From NCBI GenBank assembly GCA_036785705.1, contig JAWUZG010000332.1:2976001-3040000 (forward strand): a stretch of DNA of 64,000 nucleotides, in the 5' to 3' direction. The first letter of the stretch is position 1; every line of letters starts with the position of its first letter. This DNA comes from Acanthornis magna. Its lineage: Eukaryota; Chordata; Aves; Passeriformes; Acanthizidae. Below the pieces are notes generated by a model. The model saw only the letters and a list, made by a program, of their open reading frames with translations, was not told the origin of the DNA and searched no databases. This document shows, piece after piece, positions 1 to 19,772 of the stretch. The translations under genes were made by a program, and so were the position numbers.

Positions 1-4699
<4,699 letters not shown>

Positions 4700-4808
4700 A
4701 TTATATGAAGGCAAAGAACAAACAGAATTTGAAGAATCTATGAGGAGACTCTTTGAATCCATCAACAACCTGATGAAAAGCCAGCATAAAACTGCCATTT
4801 TGTTACAG
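4700..4808 (+). CDS. DOCK2: DOCK2 internal exon (second in window)
   Basis: This 109-bp exon follows the acceptor CTCAACAG. Its first base completes the Gln codon begun in the previous exon, and 36 codons follow, starting [20 protein letters not shown] and ending with Leu-Leu-Gln at a codon boundary before GTTGGT. It aligns without gaps to the human segment as I recall it, with a few conservative changes such as Gln-His-Lys for Gln-Tyr-Lys. The donor GTTGGT is weaker than its neighbours. The peptide is helical and belongs to the region that precedes DHR-2. Confidence 0.95.
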
Positions 4809-7800
4809 GTTGGTGTGTGCTTGCAAACCAGTTGGATTTGGGTTTTTATATGGGGTTTTTTGTGGGCTTTTTATTTATATTCTTTTTAAATTGAGGGAAA
4901 GACACTCTTAGGAAATCCATCCAATATGTCTCTTTTGTAATTCCCCTCTATTGGAAGACCTGGTTGTCTAATATATTTGAAGCCGAGTTTGAAAAGGTCA
5001 GGACAAGATACACTTACAGAAATTCTATGAATGTAGTGAGTAAAAGAACCAACACACAGATGTTGGAATCTTTTAAGCAATCTAATGACATGAAGCCTCC
5101 AGTGGGACCTGGATGTTAAATTCTTGAGTTTCTTCAGATAATGCTGAAGAAAATCAGCATTATTAAGAAACATAATTTTAGTTGGAAAAATTAATTTTAT
5201 TGTATCAGCGTTTGGGAGTTACATTGTTTAAACTGAAAATAGGATCAGGGTTTGCTATTCATGTCAATCTTAGTTATTCTTAACTCTTCAGAATCGGATG
5301 TTTTAAAGAAAACTAGAAAAGAAAAGAGCTATTAACATCATTATTATCGAATAATTTGCAGTTCTGTATTAAGATGAAAAACTATCAAGATTTCCTGTGG
5401 AGTAAAATGCAGATTTATTAGGCAGCTGCAATATTGATGCTTCATACAATCTTTATTAAAAACTCATTGTATTTATTGAGCTTGAATTTTCCTCTAGTTT
5501 TGTGTTTTGATTCCTTTCAATACGAGTTAGATTAGAAGTGGAAGTCAGTGAAAAAGTCTGTCTTGAATAAAACCTCAGGTGGCTGATCTCGAGATTTGTG
5601 TTAGCTGACACTTTGCATGGAGTGTTAATGTGCAACTGCAAAAGAGCTGAAAAAGTAAATACCAAGTTAATTGTATAATACCATGGTTACAGTAATGTTC
5701 TAAATGCATTTGAAAATCAATCAGATTCACTGTTATTTGATAATTCTGTAGAGGCCTTCCTGGGAATAGTTTATACATTTGAATACTGCTTTAGAAGCAG
5801 GAGAAACTTGGGAAGAAGAAAAAGCATATTTAAAGTAATACTGGAAGAGTTTATACAATAATGTTTTCTCTTACAGTACTTGTGCTAATTAAGAAATAGA
5901 TCTTGGAAGTTTTCTGCTCTTTGGGAGAGTATGTCACTGCGCTGTGTTCTGCCCTGCCTGATCTCCAAGTGGCTGTGTGGGATTGTCCATCTGTGTTTCC
6001 TCTAAGGAGCAGGGTAGATTCTTCTTGAGAGTGACAAGAAAGGGTCGTAGAAAATTGTTTTTCTTGTTTTTCTTCCTTAACCCTTGCTGGGTGTGCAAGG
6101 GGCAATGCTGCCTCTGAAAGGCTGGTGGGAGTGTCTAAGAACAGGTTGTAGCGCCAGGGGCACTGTGACATTGCATGTACTGAGCAATGATGACTGTGCC
6201 CACCCTCATTTCCAAATTTGCATGTTTAATGCCAGTTCCTAATGTTATACCTGTTTAGCAAAAATGCATGGTATCTTGCTTGGCATTTCTAAGAAATAGC
6301 AGAACCTTGAAAACAGAACTGAGCATCTCTTAGAAGGACTAAAGAGAAGAAATCTACAGTAATTTTAAAGAACATGTGAGCATGTTTCATAAACACTGGT
6401 TATCAAATAGTTACGCTTTGCTTGATACCACATTGAAAATTAAAATGTTTGATTTCTAATGAGTGTTTTTAGTTGTGCAAAATGGGTCCTATTTATGGTT
6501 ATGAAACCATGAAGCACTAGTGGGCTTTTGGGTACCTAAATCTGCATAAGGTATTGTAAATTTCTTTTTAGCAGAACCATTTTATGGCACATGTGCAATA
6601 CTGATTTTTATTAATACTTTGCTGGTTTTCCATCTCCTGATGACTCCTACAGCTGTGCCTACTAAGAGATTTCTTTACATACAGTAAATAAAAACTACTG
6701 TGTTAATGTTATAAAATTCTAACAGGAGAGGCATGGAATGAGAAGTGTCCGACTGTAGTTTAGTGCCAACTGCTGAAAATAAGTTTAACGGGGGGAACAA
6801 AATTAAAATTAACACTCCCTCCCATTCATCATGAACTCCACAGGCAAGTCAGCCACAGCTTTCACAAGGGGCAGTATTTCTGTGCCTGTTTGGAGGAGAC
6901 TTCAGTGATGATACTTTAGACTCCTGCCCTGACAGGTGGATGTAGGCCAGAAAACGGAGATAATTTCTGCTGAGAGGGAGGAGAAAGGAATGAAAAGAAA
7001 TTCATAAATCTGCCTCTCTGCCTAAATTCCACACTGATTTCCCTTGGGGAATTTGAGATGACAATGATAGATGTTGTAGTAGTATAAATTAACTTTGCAG
7101 AGTAAGGGACAGGTGGTTATTCAGTGATCCTACAGACACATGGGACTCCATAGGTGTTACACTCTCATACCCTGAGAGGAAAGTTCAGAGAGTCTGTTGG
7201 AAAAATACAGGAATAATCAGAATATTAAAACTGACTTAAATCTGTCACACTTGAAATTATCATTGATAAGTGGAAAGTAGATTGGTAGGATCAACTGAAT
7301 GTGTTCAAGGAGATTATGGTCTGAAGATATCAGAGCGGAAAGTTTTAGGAGCCCTGAAGAAAGTTCAAGTAATTGGGTTTCTCAGGATATTGAAACATGA
7401 ACTAGTTTACAGAGCTTTTGAATGCGAATTTTTAACTCATTTCATCCCTGGTTGTCCAAATGCCCATCAGGTTTAACCGTAGATGATTTAAGGAATTATT
7501 TTGAAACCTGAAGTTTCTTGGTCTCTGCTATTTTTATTTTTTGATTTGGTACTCAGTATTTTAGCCAGTAGTAATGTCCCAGTCATCTTCACTGATAGAA
7601 TCACACTCAGACTTGCGTTGAAAATTAATTCACTCAGGAAAAGATTGTTTATACAATTATGTGTTATATGGAACAGCCTCATCTGTACCAGAAGCACTTC
7701 ATTGTTTCAATTTAACTTTATCTACTGAGTGATATCTTACTTCCTAATCTCTTAAATGCTGAATAGGTTTACAAAAAGTTAAAAATCTATCTTTTCAGTC

Positions 7801-10800
7801 CTTCTGCTAAAGCTGGGTGAAGTGGCTTGAGGCTTTGACTTACTGTAGTTCCTGAGCTTTGAGAAGGGCAGATGTCTGGTTCTGTTTTGCAGTACAGTTC
7901 ATATAAGCTTTGAGCAGATGAAGACTGAATTGTTAATTTATTGTTGGTGAACTGGAAATGTACATATTAATCTACATTGGACTTTAAAAAAAACCAACCT
8001 TCTGGAGTTGGTCAAGTTATCTCTTTTGTTTGAAGATACAGACAGAATGCTTCTCAACTTCAGCATTGCATGAAGTAATTAAATTACAATTAGGATTGTA
8101 TTTTCAATATCCCAGCTTTGCTGATGTTTAAAAGCAACCCTCTGAGCTGCAGAGTGGCCTGGGTGCAGGTCCTGGGATGGTGTTTTGTAAGGCTGGCTCT
8201 TGTAGTGGAGATTGCAGTGCATTAACTTCACCAGTGCAAGTATCAATGTGCAGGTGTGGGGTTCCTCCTTTTAGGAGTCTTTTACAGATTATTCTTGTAA
8301 TTATTTAAAAAATTAGTTCAGAACTTATACTGACTTTATGGTGGTAGGACTTTCTAGGTACTAGATTTAAACCTTTCTTTAATTTATTTTGGCAGGGATG
8401 ATGTTGAAGCTTTGTTGCATTTATTGGTCGCTTTTCTGTAGCCATTGCTGGTGAATTTTGTAGTTTTTAGAGATATTTTTTCATGAAATCTGTACTTCTG
8501 GCGTAGAGACTCCTTGAAATCTGGAAACCTGGAAATCAGTTTCCAGAACCTGCTAATAGTTTGGTGAAGGGCTGTTCTGGGGGTGAGGGGAAGTAGGGAG
8601 GTGTCAGTGCTTTCCTTTCTCTGAGCACGCACAGGGAAAAAACCCATCATTTTTAGCAGATGTGTTTTGTGTCTGTTTAAATCACCTCCTGTTTCTGGGG
8701 AATACAATTGAATGAATGATTTTTAAATTTCAGATTGTATGTTTTTTTAGGTTGTTCTACTGTTGACTTCTGCCTTGTAGTCTGTGAGTGTGCCCTTTCA
8801 TTGACCAGCTTGTGCTCTCAACCTTAATTTACAAATCAAGCTCCTGCTTCTTTCCCAACTGTTCGGTTCCCCAACTGACATACCACATTTGACCTACAGA
8901 TGGTCTTGTCTGCTGCAAATGTCAGCTCTCCCCAGCTCGCTCCTAGGCACTGATTTGAGAAAGCACAACTCCCAATGCTGCGCGTGCTTTCAGAAACCTT
9001 AGATGGCATGTTCTCAAGGTCATTGAAACACAGGGAAAAGAAATTGTCTGTGGCATTGAAAAGTATGGAAAATAATGTAATATGAAGATGCTGCCTTTCT
9101 CTCATTCTTTCCCACACGGTTTTGACCCACCCTACTGCAGCAGTAGATTCTAAGGGCTTTATGAATCTCAGTAGCGTTTTCTTATGAGAGAATAAGCCTA
9201 GAAAGGTACTGACACTGATGCTTGGCTTTTGGTGCACAATGGGGGATGGCACAGTAACTTCTTAAAGTTGCCTTGATGGCAAGTAAAATTAGATTAAGAA
9301 ACAGAGCACCAGTGATTTCTTCGAATGTACTTTTCATCTCATGGGTACTCGAATTTCATGAATATGTATAATGTAATGCTGCAAAAAGAGGGCAGCTAAA
9401 AATAAGCTTGGTCAGGAGTAAAGGTTAAAATAAATTTAACAGTATATTGTATATGTAAGAAATAATTTTCTGCAGTGCTGTGGGTTTATCTGTATCCCGC
9501 TTAAAAAACTAATCTCTTAAGGTTTGAAGAATGCAGAACATCTTGTACTGCTGACTAGAAGATTTTTATTACTTCATTAAGGGCAGTGCTCAATTGTGTC
9601 CATAGTGCATCATTTGAAGCAGTTATTGCAAATGATACTTGGAATTCTAAAATAGTGCAGGGGATAGACTCGTTATTGTACTTCAGCTGGAACTGTGCAT
9701 CTGCAGAGAGGTGGTAGCTCTGTCCTTCCCACTTCCCTCCCCATGCAAGTGTAGAACAGGGAACATGTGAAAGCACAGAAGACCAGGTGTCAGTGGAGTA
9801 CTGCTTGAAATATTTTATGGCTACTGGTGGCTCTGTCTTTTATCAAATATCTTTCACAGTATTTCACCTGTGAATTGCTGTAAAATGAAATTCAGATGCT
9901 GCTGTGCAGTCTCTTCATGCAGTGTTTGTTGCTTGAAAAGTGACGAACAGCACGTGCTTGAAATAAAGCTGGAGCCTATTCCTAGCCCAACACAGGTATT
10001 TATTTGTACGGGTGTTTTAAACAGCCCCAGGATTTCCCAAGATCAGTAGAAGATACAATCTCTTTGCTGAAGTGGCAACAGCTTTTAAACACTTCTTTCA
10101 CCTTTCCAGGTTTGTGTATGAGTGTGGGATCAGATCTGCAGGAGAACGACTTTATCTGAAGGTTTCTTAAGCCAGCATCTCTTTGAAATACTATATTCAC
10201 CCTTGCTGCAGACTAAACTCTTTTCTTTTTCAATCAAGACATGAACAGGTTTCTGGTTTTTTGGTTTTTTTTATTGGCTACTGCAGTGGAAACTCATACA
10301 AATAAAATTATAGCATTATTGTATTTAAAAAGTCTAAAAGAGAGCCAAAGAAAGCTGTGCTCTGATTGTCTTCATTCTAACCCCCCTACTCTCAGTAAAG
10401 ACACTAAGTTTTTAACAAGGCGCTTACTGTGTACAGGTACAGAGAAATATTGAACTTAGATAGGCTTCTATCAGATCAGTAATAGAAGACTTCACATTAC
10501 TGTAACTTAGTTTTCAGCAAAATGTTAGTAGAAATTTATATCCTAAAGCTGCACAGTGAAATAAAGTCCTGCAAGTTAGTCTTCATGATTATTAGCCTTA
10601 AATGTTAGTGGTGATTTTGGGCCTGAAAATTGCCTGCTGAAGTTTTCTTGTCCATGTAAGAATAGTAACCTGTCTCTTACCCTTCTCAGGGTAAGGTTTG
10701 ATTATCCCACTATACTGTCAAAATATACCTCAGAAATTGATAGGAGAAGATAAACCATCACACAGCTTAGCTGCAGATGGTTGCTTAGGGACATGACACC

Positions 10801-11236
10801 CCTTTCCATCTATTCTAGAAAGGCAGGCATTGGGGTGGGTGGATGACTGTTACTGTGACTTCTGCCTCCCCCATGGCATACTCCTGGGATGGAATTGATA
10901 CAGCTCCTGCTTTAATCAGTGCTTGGTTTACTTATTTGCATCATAATTACATTTCAGGGGTCTGCAAAGAGATTATCTACAAAGCCTGAACCCCTTCACT
11001 AGTCTGCAAAAAGAGTACGATCCACTTTGTACTGTGGTATTTAACTTCCTCTGTATACCCTCAGTATAAAAGCCCTCATGAAACTAATATTCAAATGTGA
11101 TGTAAAATTTCAGTCTGGGGAAAGAAGTCCAAGTTTATCAGTTTGTTTTGTGTGTATTTGTTTCAGTGGTGTGCTCTGTGCTGTCTATGTACATGTATAA
11201 GCATACAGGACTAACAGGATCTGTCTGTTGATTCAG
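4809..11236 (+). other. DOCK2: DOCK2 intron, 6428 bp
   Basis: A phase-0 intron between two firmly placed exons. Several open frames of 60-138 codons on both strands (for example on the minus strand at 5851-6171, 8384-8707 and 8836-9252) lack family resemblance and matching splice context, and I treat them as chance. I recognised no mobile element here, though old, decayed copies could escape notice by eye. Confidence 0.8.
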
Positions 11237-11307
11237 GTTGCTGCCTTGAAGTACATACCATCAGTTCTTCATGATGTTCAGATGGTTTTTGATGCCAGGT
11301 TACTGAG
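11237..11307 (+). CDS. DOCK2: DOCK2 internal exon (third in window)
   Basis: This 71-bp exon follows ATTCAG. It reads [20 protein letters not shown], then Arg-Leu-Leu, and ends with the first two bases (AG) of a Ser codon before GTGAGT. The human protein has the same segment with Glu for Gln and Lys for Arg, as far as I remember. Its length, phase and order fit the DOCK family exon pattern. It is separated from the next exon by the shortest intron in the window. Confidence 0.95.
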
Positions 11308-11734
<427 letters not shown>

Positions 11735-14700
11735 TGAAAATTTTTGGTGACTTATGTTTTGTGCAATTCACATTTGAAATTGAGTGAAGCAAATACTTGA
11801 AGAGTGTGAATGCCAGAAGTCTGAGCTCTGGAGGGGATTAATCTCTTTCCACAGGATGGCAAGAGCTGTGCAAAGTGTGATTGCTGGCCTAGAGCAAGGA
11901 ACAGGTGGGTCTCAGAAGAACAGTTTTGTGTGGTTTTCTTACCATATAGTGGTTAGGTGGATGAGCTATATATCCTTTCAACACATTTTAAGGTCTATAA
12001 TGGAATAGGAACATGAAGTGAAGCCTTGTGAACACAGATGTTATATAAGGCCTCTGCCTGGGAAGGGGACAAAAAGGAAATCTGATTGTGCTGTGGTGTA
12101 CTCAGCTGCAATGCAGCATTTCCACTTACAGGAATTACGATGTTTCTCAACCTCTATCAGAACTTAGTGTCTTTCTCAACTCTCGGGAGTGTTAATGACA
12201 CTGAAATGTCTTTATCAGCATTGCGCTTAGATTTCTTTCATATTATCACAAAAAGTGAATTTTTGCTGAAGGAATCCTATCAGAGAAGCCAAGTTGTACA
12301 TGATTTGCTTCATCTCAGTGTCAAGTGTTCTGACTCCTCTCCTGTGGACTGGATGGTTGCCTCTCACTCACCACCTTTTTGCTGCGTAGATAACCTTCAG
12401 AACTTGAAGGGCACACAGACTACACAGATGAGTTCCAATTTCTGACAACTTAGAGATAATGATTTCAGGAACTTGACAGTGCAACAGTGGGTTGCAAATA
12501 GTGCTGCGTGTGAGTAGATTGAGAGAGGATTGCTTTGCTCACCTCATTCTGTGTTGCCAGGAGAGTGATGCAGTTCTAACTAGCCAGGACAGATAAAAAT
12601 TACACTTTACTTTCAGACCTGTGTTGCATTCCATTGAGACTGAAATGTACATTGTAAGTTTTAACAATAACTAGCTGTGTCTGTTGTGTTTTAAGACACT
12701 TGTAGATTTCCTGGGGAAAAAAAACTCAAGAAAATAATGTAGTTGGTTTTATTGTTTAGATTAAATTAAGTAGTATTTTCACCTATCTTTGTTAATAGCT
12801 TCATGGTCAACAGCTGTGATTTTTTTTAACTATGTGTGAATTCACAATTGCTTTGAATTGGTGAAACTCGAGTAGCTGCAGCTAGGTATCTCTAGCCTCT
12901 GATCCAAATTATTAAGAAAAGATCTAATTAATTTTCACCACAGTTCCAATCCTGTATTCACTATTTTCTGTGGTAGTTGACTGTATTTTTGTTTTACAAG
13001 CAGAGTCTGATATATCATTGCAGTATGAGCTGCTTTTACTGCTGCTGCTTCTAAGATCAGAAGTGCCAGACTTAGTTTTATCTGTGGTGCTTATGGGGAG
13101 CAGCATTTAGACCAGAAGGAGAAATATCCTCTCACAAGACTGAAAGACTCTTGTGTTAAAATAAGGCACTCTCTTGAACTCTTGATCTTACTAGAATTCA
13201 GCCAGCTACCCTGACTGTGTTTAATATTGAGAAATTAAGTGTAAGCTATAAACTTTTTTTGGTTCAATAGCTTTTCTTTAAAGAAACCTGTCTCATTCAA
13301 GTACAGTTGTTATTGGTTCATAGATCAGGAGTGTGCTGGTCAGGACACCAGATCCCAGGCTTGTACAATAAGGAATAAAGCCCTAATAAAAAGTCAGAAG
13401 GAAAATAGTTGAAGATACAATAACTGTGTGCTTCACAGTTCTATTCACTAGTGTACATCCTACAGCTCCTTTCTTCCATCCCTCTGCATGTTCCAGAAGA
13501 GAAAAGAGTGGGTTTTGGATTCCCGAGGAGCTTTCATTATAGTCTGCTTACTGTGGTACTTGTTTCATGTGTATAACAGGCCTCAGCTTCAGCTGTGGTC
13601 TGTTAATGCAAAATAATCTGTAAAGCTTTTACTACTCGCAGATAAATAATAATAATAGATTGCTGGTTGCTTGTAAATGCAGCTTGTCTGATGTCTTGAA
13701 ATATATAGCTGGTACATCACGGAAAATGTCTACCTCAGAATGCACTGTGAATTCTAAAAAGGGGACATGGTTTCTGGTTTTGTATTTTTTAGGTAATAAT
13801 GAATAAGAAATTTTGCTAGGAGGATTTCTAATTCTGGGGACCCTTTTTAAAACCAATAAATAGTGGGTTATGCTTAGTGCTGACCAGATAATTAATACAT
13901 TTTAATTTTTCCCAGACAGGTAGTTAGTGGGTTCACTTAATCTTAAATTTGTAGATGAAAAACATGTATTGTCCAAATCCTCTCCTCTCTTTTTTGCTAC
14001 CACCAGACACTTGACAGCAGAACCAAGCAGCTGAGAGCATGAAGGCAGCATATCATACTCGATTCATTTGCCAGCTCTGATGTTTCACCTATATCCTCTA
14101 TATCTGAGTGTTGTGACCCAAACTTGCCCTAGTAATTGACAGTTAAAGTGTATCCATTTGATAACATGTAGAAATTAACTGCTTGTTTATGTGCTTGTGG
14201 TGATTACATATGCAAGAAAGATCTACCTTAAAATGTTTTCACTGTGATACTTAGTATAGTAATACTTGATATATAATTATATAATAAAACTTAGGTATTG
14301 TTCTTTCTAGAGGAGCTTGGGGAAATGGACTAATTTTTTTTCATGTATTAGTTTAAAACAAAAGAAGTCCTCTGAAGAAGCACTTGCCCAAAATAGAGAA
14401 ATCAAGTTGATGTAATTTTAAAATAAAACTAAAATATATCCTGTTTGTTTTAGCTTTATAAGGGCATATTGTTTTAGCAATATCATGACTTATGAAAGTA
14501 TAACGAGAGAATATTTTTGCTAACTAGAAAATATTCATTCAAACATTTTGTATGTCAGTAGTTTGATGAAGTGACAGAATAAAACAACTCCTTGCTGCTA
14601 CCATAGGATTTAGAATTGCTGTATTGTAGAACGTAAAATGCCTGAAACTGACAACTTTGCTTTTTTATTTTATTTTTTCTCAATGGAGTAGCAGGAATAC

Positions 14701-17700
14701 CTTTACCATCCTTGGTGCAACCTGGTCAGGGTCAAATAGACTCTTACAAATATATTTTCCATGTCCTGAGACCATTCCACTAACACAGTATGGCACACTA
14801 ACAGTGCTACTATTGCCTCAGTGGTGTTACCCAAGTATATTTTAGGGCATTTAACATTGGAGTTTCTCTCTTTGGTAATGATCTTTATACCTTTCCTTTC
14901 ACCCAACTGCACTGACATTACTAATGGCAGAAAATCATCCTTGTAATAAGTAGAGGGTGTTTTTAATGTAAATAATATTTTTTGATTATTTGCATTTAGG
15001 TTTTGTTTTCAGCCTTAAAGTTGTAATTGCCATAGTGGTGGGGGGAGGAAGTCCACATCATGTTTAAGTGCAGGCACTGAAGAATGTGAAAAAAACAATA
15101 TACAATTAAATATCTATAATATTGCAGTGGTATGAAAATAACATTTCTGTACAGTGCTGTTGTAATACTGTGCCCAGTAAATAGCAAACAAATATTTTTT
15201 TCACTTACATTGTCGTGGCTTAAAATAGAAAATTATAAAGATCTTTTTTTGCTCTACATTAAATACAATTGATTTTAAAATTAATTGGGTAGAGAACCAA
15301 GTGTGTGTAGGGTGTAGACGCCTCCTGATTCATTACTGCACTCAATGAGCTGGAAGGTCATTTACAAGAATGAAAGCACATGTAGGCTATCTCAGAATAG
15401 GATGCAGCCTGATAATTAAGGTAAGACTGCCAACAGTATCATTAACTAAAGTTCACATTTATCTAGAACAGGTAGTATTTTTTCTGCCATGTATATGGGA
15501 TATATTTAACTACACTGCTAATTACAGCAAAGTCTATTAATTTGCGTATGTTTCAGATTATCCATTTTTCCTCCAGACTTTAGTCTCTTTCCAGGTAGCT
15601 CATTGCAATTCCTGTTCAATTAATTTACATCCATTCCCAGAGGTATTGTCTTTATAATTCAATTAGATTGCATATACTGGCCTTTCTATCCTTTGATCCG
15701 TTGATATTCCCAGCATTTTCTAAAGAAGCAGACTTGTGAAAACATGGGAAGGTGTTTTCAAAAAGAAATTTTAAAAAGCCAGTGAAATTTATCTTACTTT
15801 AAAAAGTTACGCGTGAACCTGAAGTTGGAAACCTTGAGGGTGAACTGAATTTATTGGTATGTATTCCCAGGCATTCCAAAGTTTCCACTGTAGACTCGTG
15901 GAGTGCTTTCATCAGATAGGAAACATGGTCCCGTGCACCTCTGCTGTAATTGATCTTCCAAGGCCTTGCAGCACTAAAGCACTTTTAGAAGCCTTTAAAT
16001 TACATTGCCAGGTTTTTTGTAGAGGCATTGATTTCTTGTTCCCACTGTGCAACTATAACACAGCTTGGAGAGGTGATGGTGGTGCAGGGATTTGAGGGGC
16101 TCAGTGTAGGATGACGGATGCTTTTCACTGCTTGTGAACTTCCACCATAACATTTTGGAGTGTTCTAACAGATTATGTAAGCACGTGAACAGACTTTTAT
16201 GCAGTTTTGTCTTTAGAAAATATTATGTTCTTTTTGGTCAGAGGACAAGAAATCTGCTTAATTTTTGACACTTCGTGTTTAGATTTCTTGATATTTTATT
16301 ATTTTTAAATGTCAGAGTGAAAGAAATGGCTGTCTTGTCTCATACAAGCACCTCTAATGGGATTTTAGAGTCTCATCTGTGATGTCAGAAACAGTCTCCT
16401 GTTGTATCTTTCACGCTGTATAGTGGGATGTAGTGGATTATTCTCTCCCTCTTGTGAAAAAGTTTTCTTAGAATTTCTTAATTTCTATGTAAAACTATTT
16501 TTCAGGATTTACTAGTTTGTTTGTTTGTTGTTAGGAAACTTACTGCCAAAATTTCCCCACCATCTCTCTGGTTTTGAGAGAGCAACAAATTAAGCTGTAG
16601 CTGTTCATAAATCACTTGGAGTTTTTATTGTAGTTAGTGTTGCTGAGTTAATAGTATTTGGAGCTAGATGTTTATTCTATGCTGGCCCTGGAATATTTAC
16701 AGATATTATGCTGAAATTTGTAAACAAGTAGCCTTGGGAGATCTGGTTTTTATTGGTGTGAAATGAATATAAAGTGCTTCAACATATGATAAAATGCGTG
16801 TGTTTTGATAGTGGTGCTTTGTGTTCCCTCGTGGTCCAGTCCTGGTGCAGAGTTTGTGCCATAGCAGAGCCCAGAGATCCACCCCAAAGCACACCAGCCC
16901 TAAGTAGGTCACACAGATGGTCACTGGCAGGGTGGGAATCAAGTTGCAGTGTCTTGGCTGGAAACGCAGGCCCTGTGCTCACTGTGGCTCCAGACACGGC
17001 TGCTGCATGTTCAGCATATGCAAACCACTTGCTGATTTTGGAAGAACAGCAGCAAGAGACATATGTTAGCACCAGGGGTTAATTTGCCAGATGCCAGGAG
17101 AAATGCTGAGACTGTGGCAATTTTTTTTCCTCACTGAAGAACGCTTTCCATTCTATTGCTGTTTAAACTACATAAGTACTAGCACACACCCATAATTACA
17201 CTGATTTCCTAACACTTGTGTACATTACTGAGTTTTACCTGGGAAATACTTTGTTTCATTTCACAAATTGAATATTGTTGGTAGTTTGTGTTGATACAGT
17301 GTATTGTTTTTAACTTCAGGACTGTTAAGAAAAAGGTTTAAAAAAAAACCGGCAGTAGGAGGAGTAATTTCTGATTATGCATTTTTCAGTTCTATCGTTC
17401 TGGTCAGAATTGAGTTACAGATATTTATTTTTACAATTATAATCTTATAATCTTGTTCCTACTGATATGAGTTCCTAAGCCTAAATTTTTGGGGGTTTGT
17501 GCGGGTTTTCTGTGATTTGGTTTTTTTCCCTTCACTATGTTCAACACAACTTCTCCACCCTTTAAAATACTTGAACACAGGAGATTGTTAATGCATGTGA
17601 CTCTCCTGTTTCTAGCTACTGGAAAAAAACTGAAATGAGTCACTGTTCATAATTTCCTTTTAAAATGTTCTGTATTGAAACCCAGTCTTTCCTATAGATT

Positions 17701-18210
17701 CAGTCTTGAATTTTGTACTTAGCTTTTATATTTATTGGGATTTTTTTTCAGGAGTACATTACATCTAAAACATCACTTTAAGTCCTGTATTCATTTTTTG
17801 CCAGTTCTGTTCCTGCAATGTTTTGATATAGATAAGTATTGGATAAGCATATCTGTAGGTATATATCTGCATACATTTGTGATGACCACATGTAGATTAA
17901 AGCCATTACTTGTGTTTATGGGGGAGATATGCTTGATATTACTACTGATAACTTTTTGTTAGATTTGGTTAGACTTGACCCATTATGGTATTTTTTTAGT
18001 TACTTTTTAAAAAAGTCTAATTATATGGAGGGAAATCAAGTCAGGTGAACTAGTTTTAACAATGAACTTCTAAATGTACATGTAAAATGTGGTTTACAAT
18101 TACTCTAAGTAGAAAAGAGACGTCAAAGACATTAAAACAGTTGATATGACACATACTGGGTGTCAGTAAAATGAAATGTGGAAACATGAGAGTTGGAATT
18201 CATTAATATT

Positions 18211-18260
18211 CACAGAATCAGAGGATGGCCAGGGTTGGAGGGGACCTTAAAGGTCTAAAT
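18211..18260 (-). mobile_element. CR1 LINE 3'-end fragment
   Basis: The stretch starts CACAGAATCAGAGGATGG and contains GGGTTGGAGGGGACCTTAAA, the reverse complement of the usual 3' end of avian CR1 elements. It is only the tail; the sequence beyond about 18260 no longer resembles CR1 to me. Confidence 0.8.
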
Positions 18261-19772
18261 GTGCCAGAGAGGATGTGCTGACAAGGCTGTGTTGCAGCCT
18301 GGCAGACTGCAATGACTGCAAGCTGGAAAAGGCACCGAATGCTGAAAACACTGTCTTGGCTACAGCAGGGCAGTGTTGGAAGCTCTGGCTGTCCTGGAAT
18401 GCCTGGCACTGCTCAGCCCCTCACAAGTGGAGAAACTGAGAGATCCACCTGGGAGCTGGGAGGTGGAGACTCTGCAGCTGCCCCTGGTGTCAGTGCTGTG
18501 CTGGGACTGCTGATGCTGTGCCTGCTCTGGGTCCTGCCTCACCTGCTGACACTTTGAACAGTCAGCAGGTGTTGTGTGCTGGCCTCACAGGATCTCTGTG
18601 TTTCTCCTTCATTCGTGTTCATATCAGAGTCCAGGAGGCAAAAAGAATTTGCATCTTGCAGTGCTGTCAGAATCTGTAGGTGACCTGTGGTACCTTCCCT
18701 TCCTGTGTCTCTTATCCAAGCTGTGAAATTTTCATTTAGATTTAACAATGAATGAAAAATACACAATTTTAAATTTGTTACTTTTGGGGTTCCCAGTAAA
18801 GCAAAGAGATAAACAGCAAATAACAAAGAGGGAAGACTTTTAATTGGAAGATTGCTGCAGTTGTGAACAGATGTCCTCTGTGAAGAAGCACAATGCTTTA
18901 ATTGAGCACTGGCTGCCATCAAAAGTCTCACCTCATTGAAAGAATGTTGTTCACTGGCTTTATTTTTAAGGCTTTGTTCTAAATCTGTATTCAGATGACA
19001 CCTATGTCCTTATTAAATTGGCATGCCAGTTTTTAAGTGGGCATGAAGCCATCCTAACAGATGGATATGACTACAGGCATGCCAAAGAATCAAGAGAAGT
19101 GTTTCCTAAGGGAGACAAAAGTGGTGTTAAATCTTTATTACCATTTTGGCTGCACATATGAGGCAGTCAGGAATGAAACCCGTCTGTGATTTTTGCTGAA
19201 GGAGACCCAAATGTCTTTTTTAATGACATTATTGCATTAATGACTTACGAGTTTGAATTTCATTTACCTGCAACATAAGAAATAATTAGATACCTTCTGA
19301 AGGTAATAAGGTCAATAGAGGGGTTAAAAAACCCAACCAAACCCAAAATAGAAAACATATAATGGGTTAATCTTGGATGACAATGAATCTACCTGTCCTT
19401 ATTGAGGAAGGTGCTGCCAGGGAACCTCTCCAAGAAGTGTGTTGGAATTTGGGATTGATGAATATGTATAATACTAAATCTTTTTGCAGGCGTTGATGAA
19501 GAAAATGCAAGATGCTCAAACTGTATGTTGATGTTTTATATGTTCAAATAAACTTTGGGGCAGCTCAAGAAAAACCAGAACAGTTGGACTTTTTCATGCT
19601 TTTGAACATGAAGGAAGAATAGATGTTGTTGGTAATGTTCTTACATTATTTATCAAGCAGAAAAGAAAGCAGCTAGTACTTAAATAGGCATCTGCCCCCC
19701 TCCATGTCTCTCTCTCATCTGTCTTGAGCTTTCTTGGGGCATGGAAGGAGGTGTGAGAATGTGAATTGCTTT

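Noticed and set aside
8836..9252. 138-codon minus-strand open frame
   Set aside because: I could not match it to any family, and neither flank shows convincing gene context. A protein search would settle it.
12086..12445. 119-codon plus-strand open frame
   Set aside because: It has no recognisable domain, no supporting splice sites and no repeat origin; it is compatible with chance in a 13.8-kb intron.
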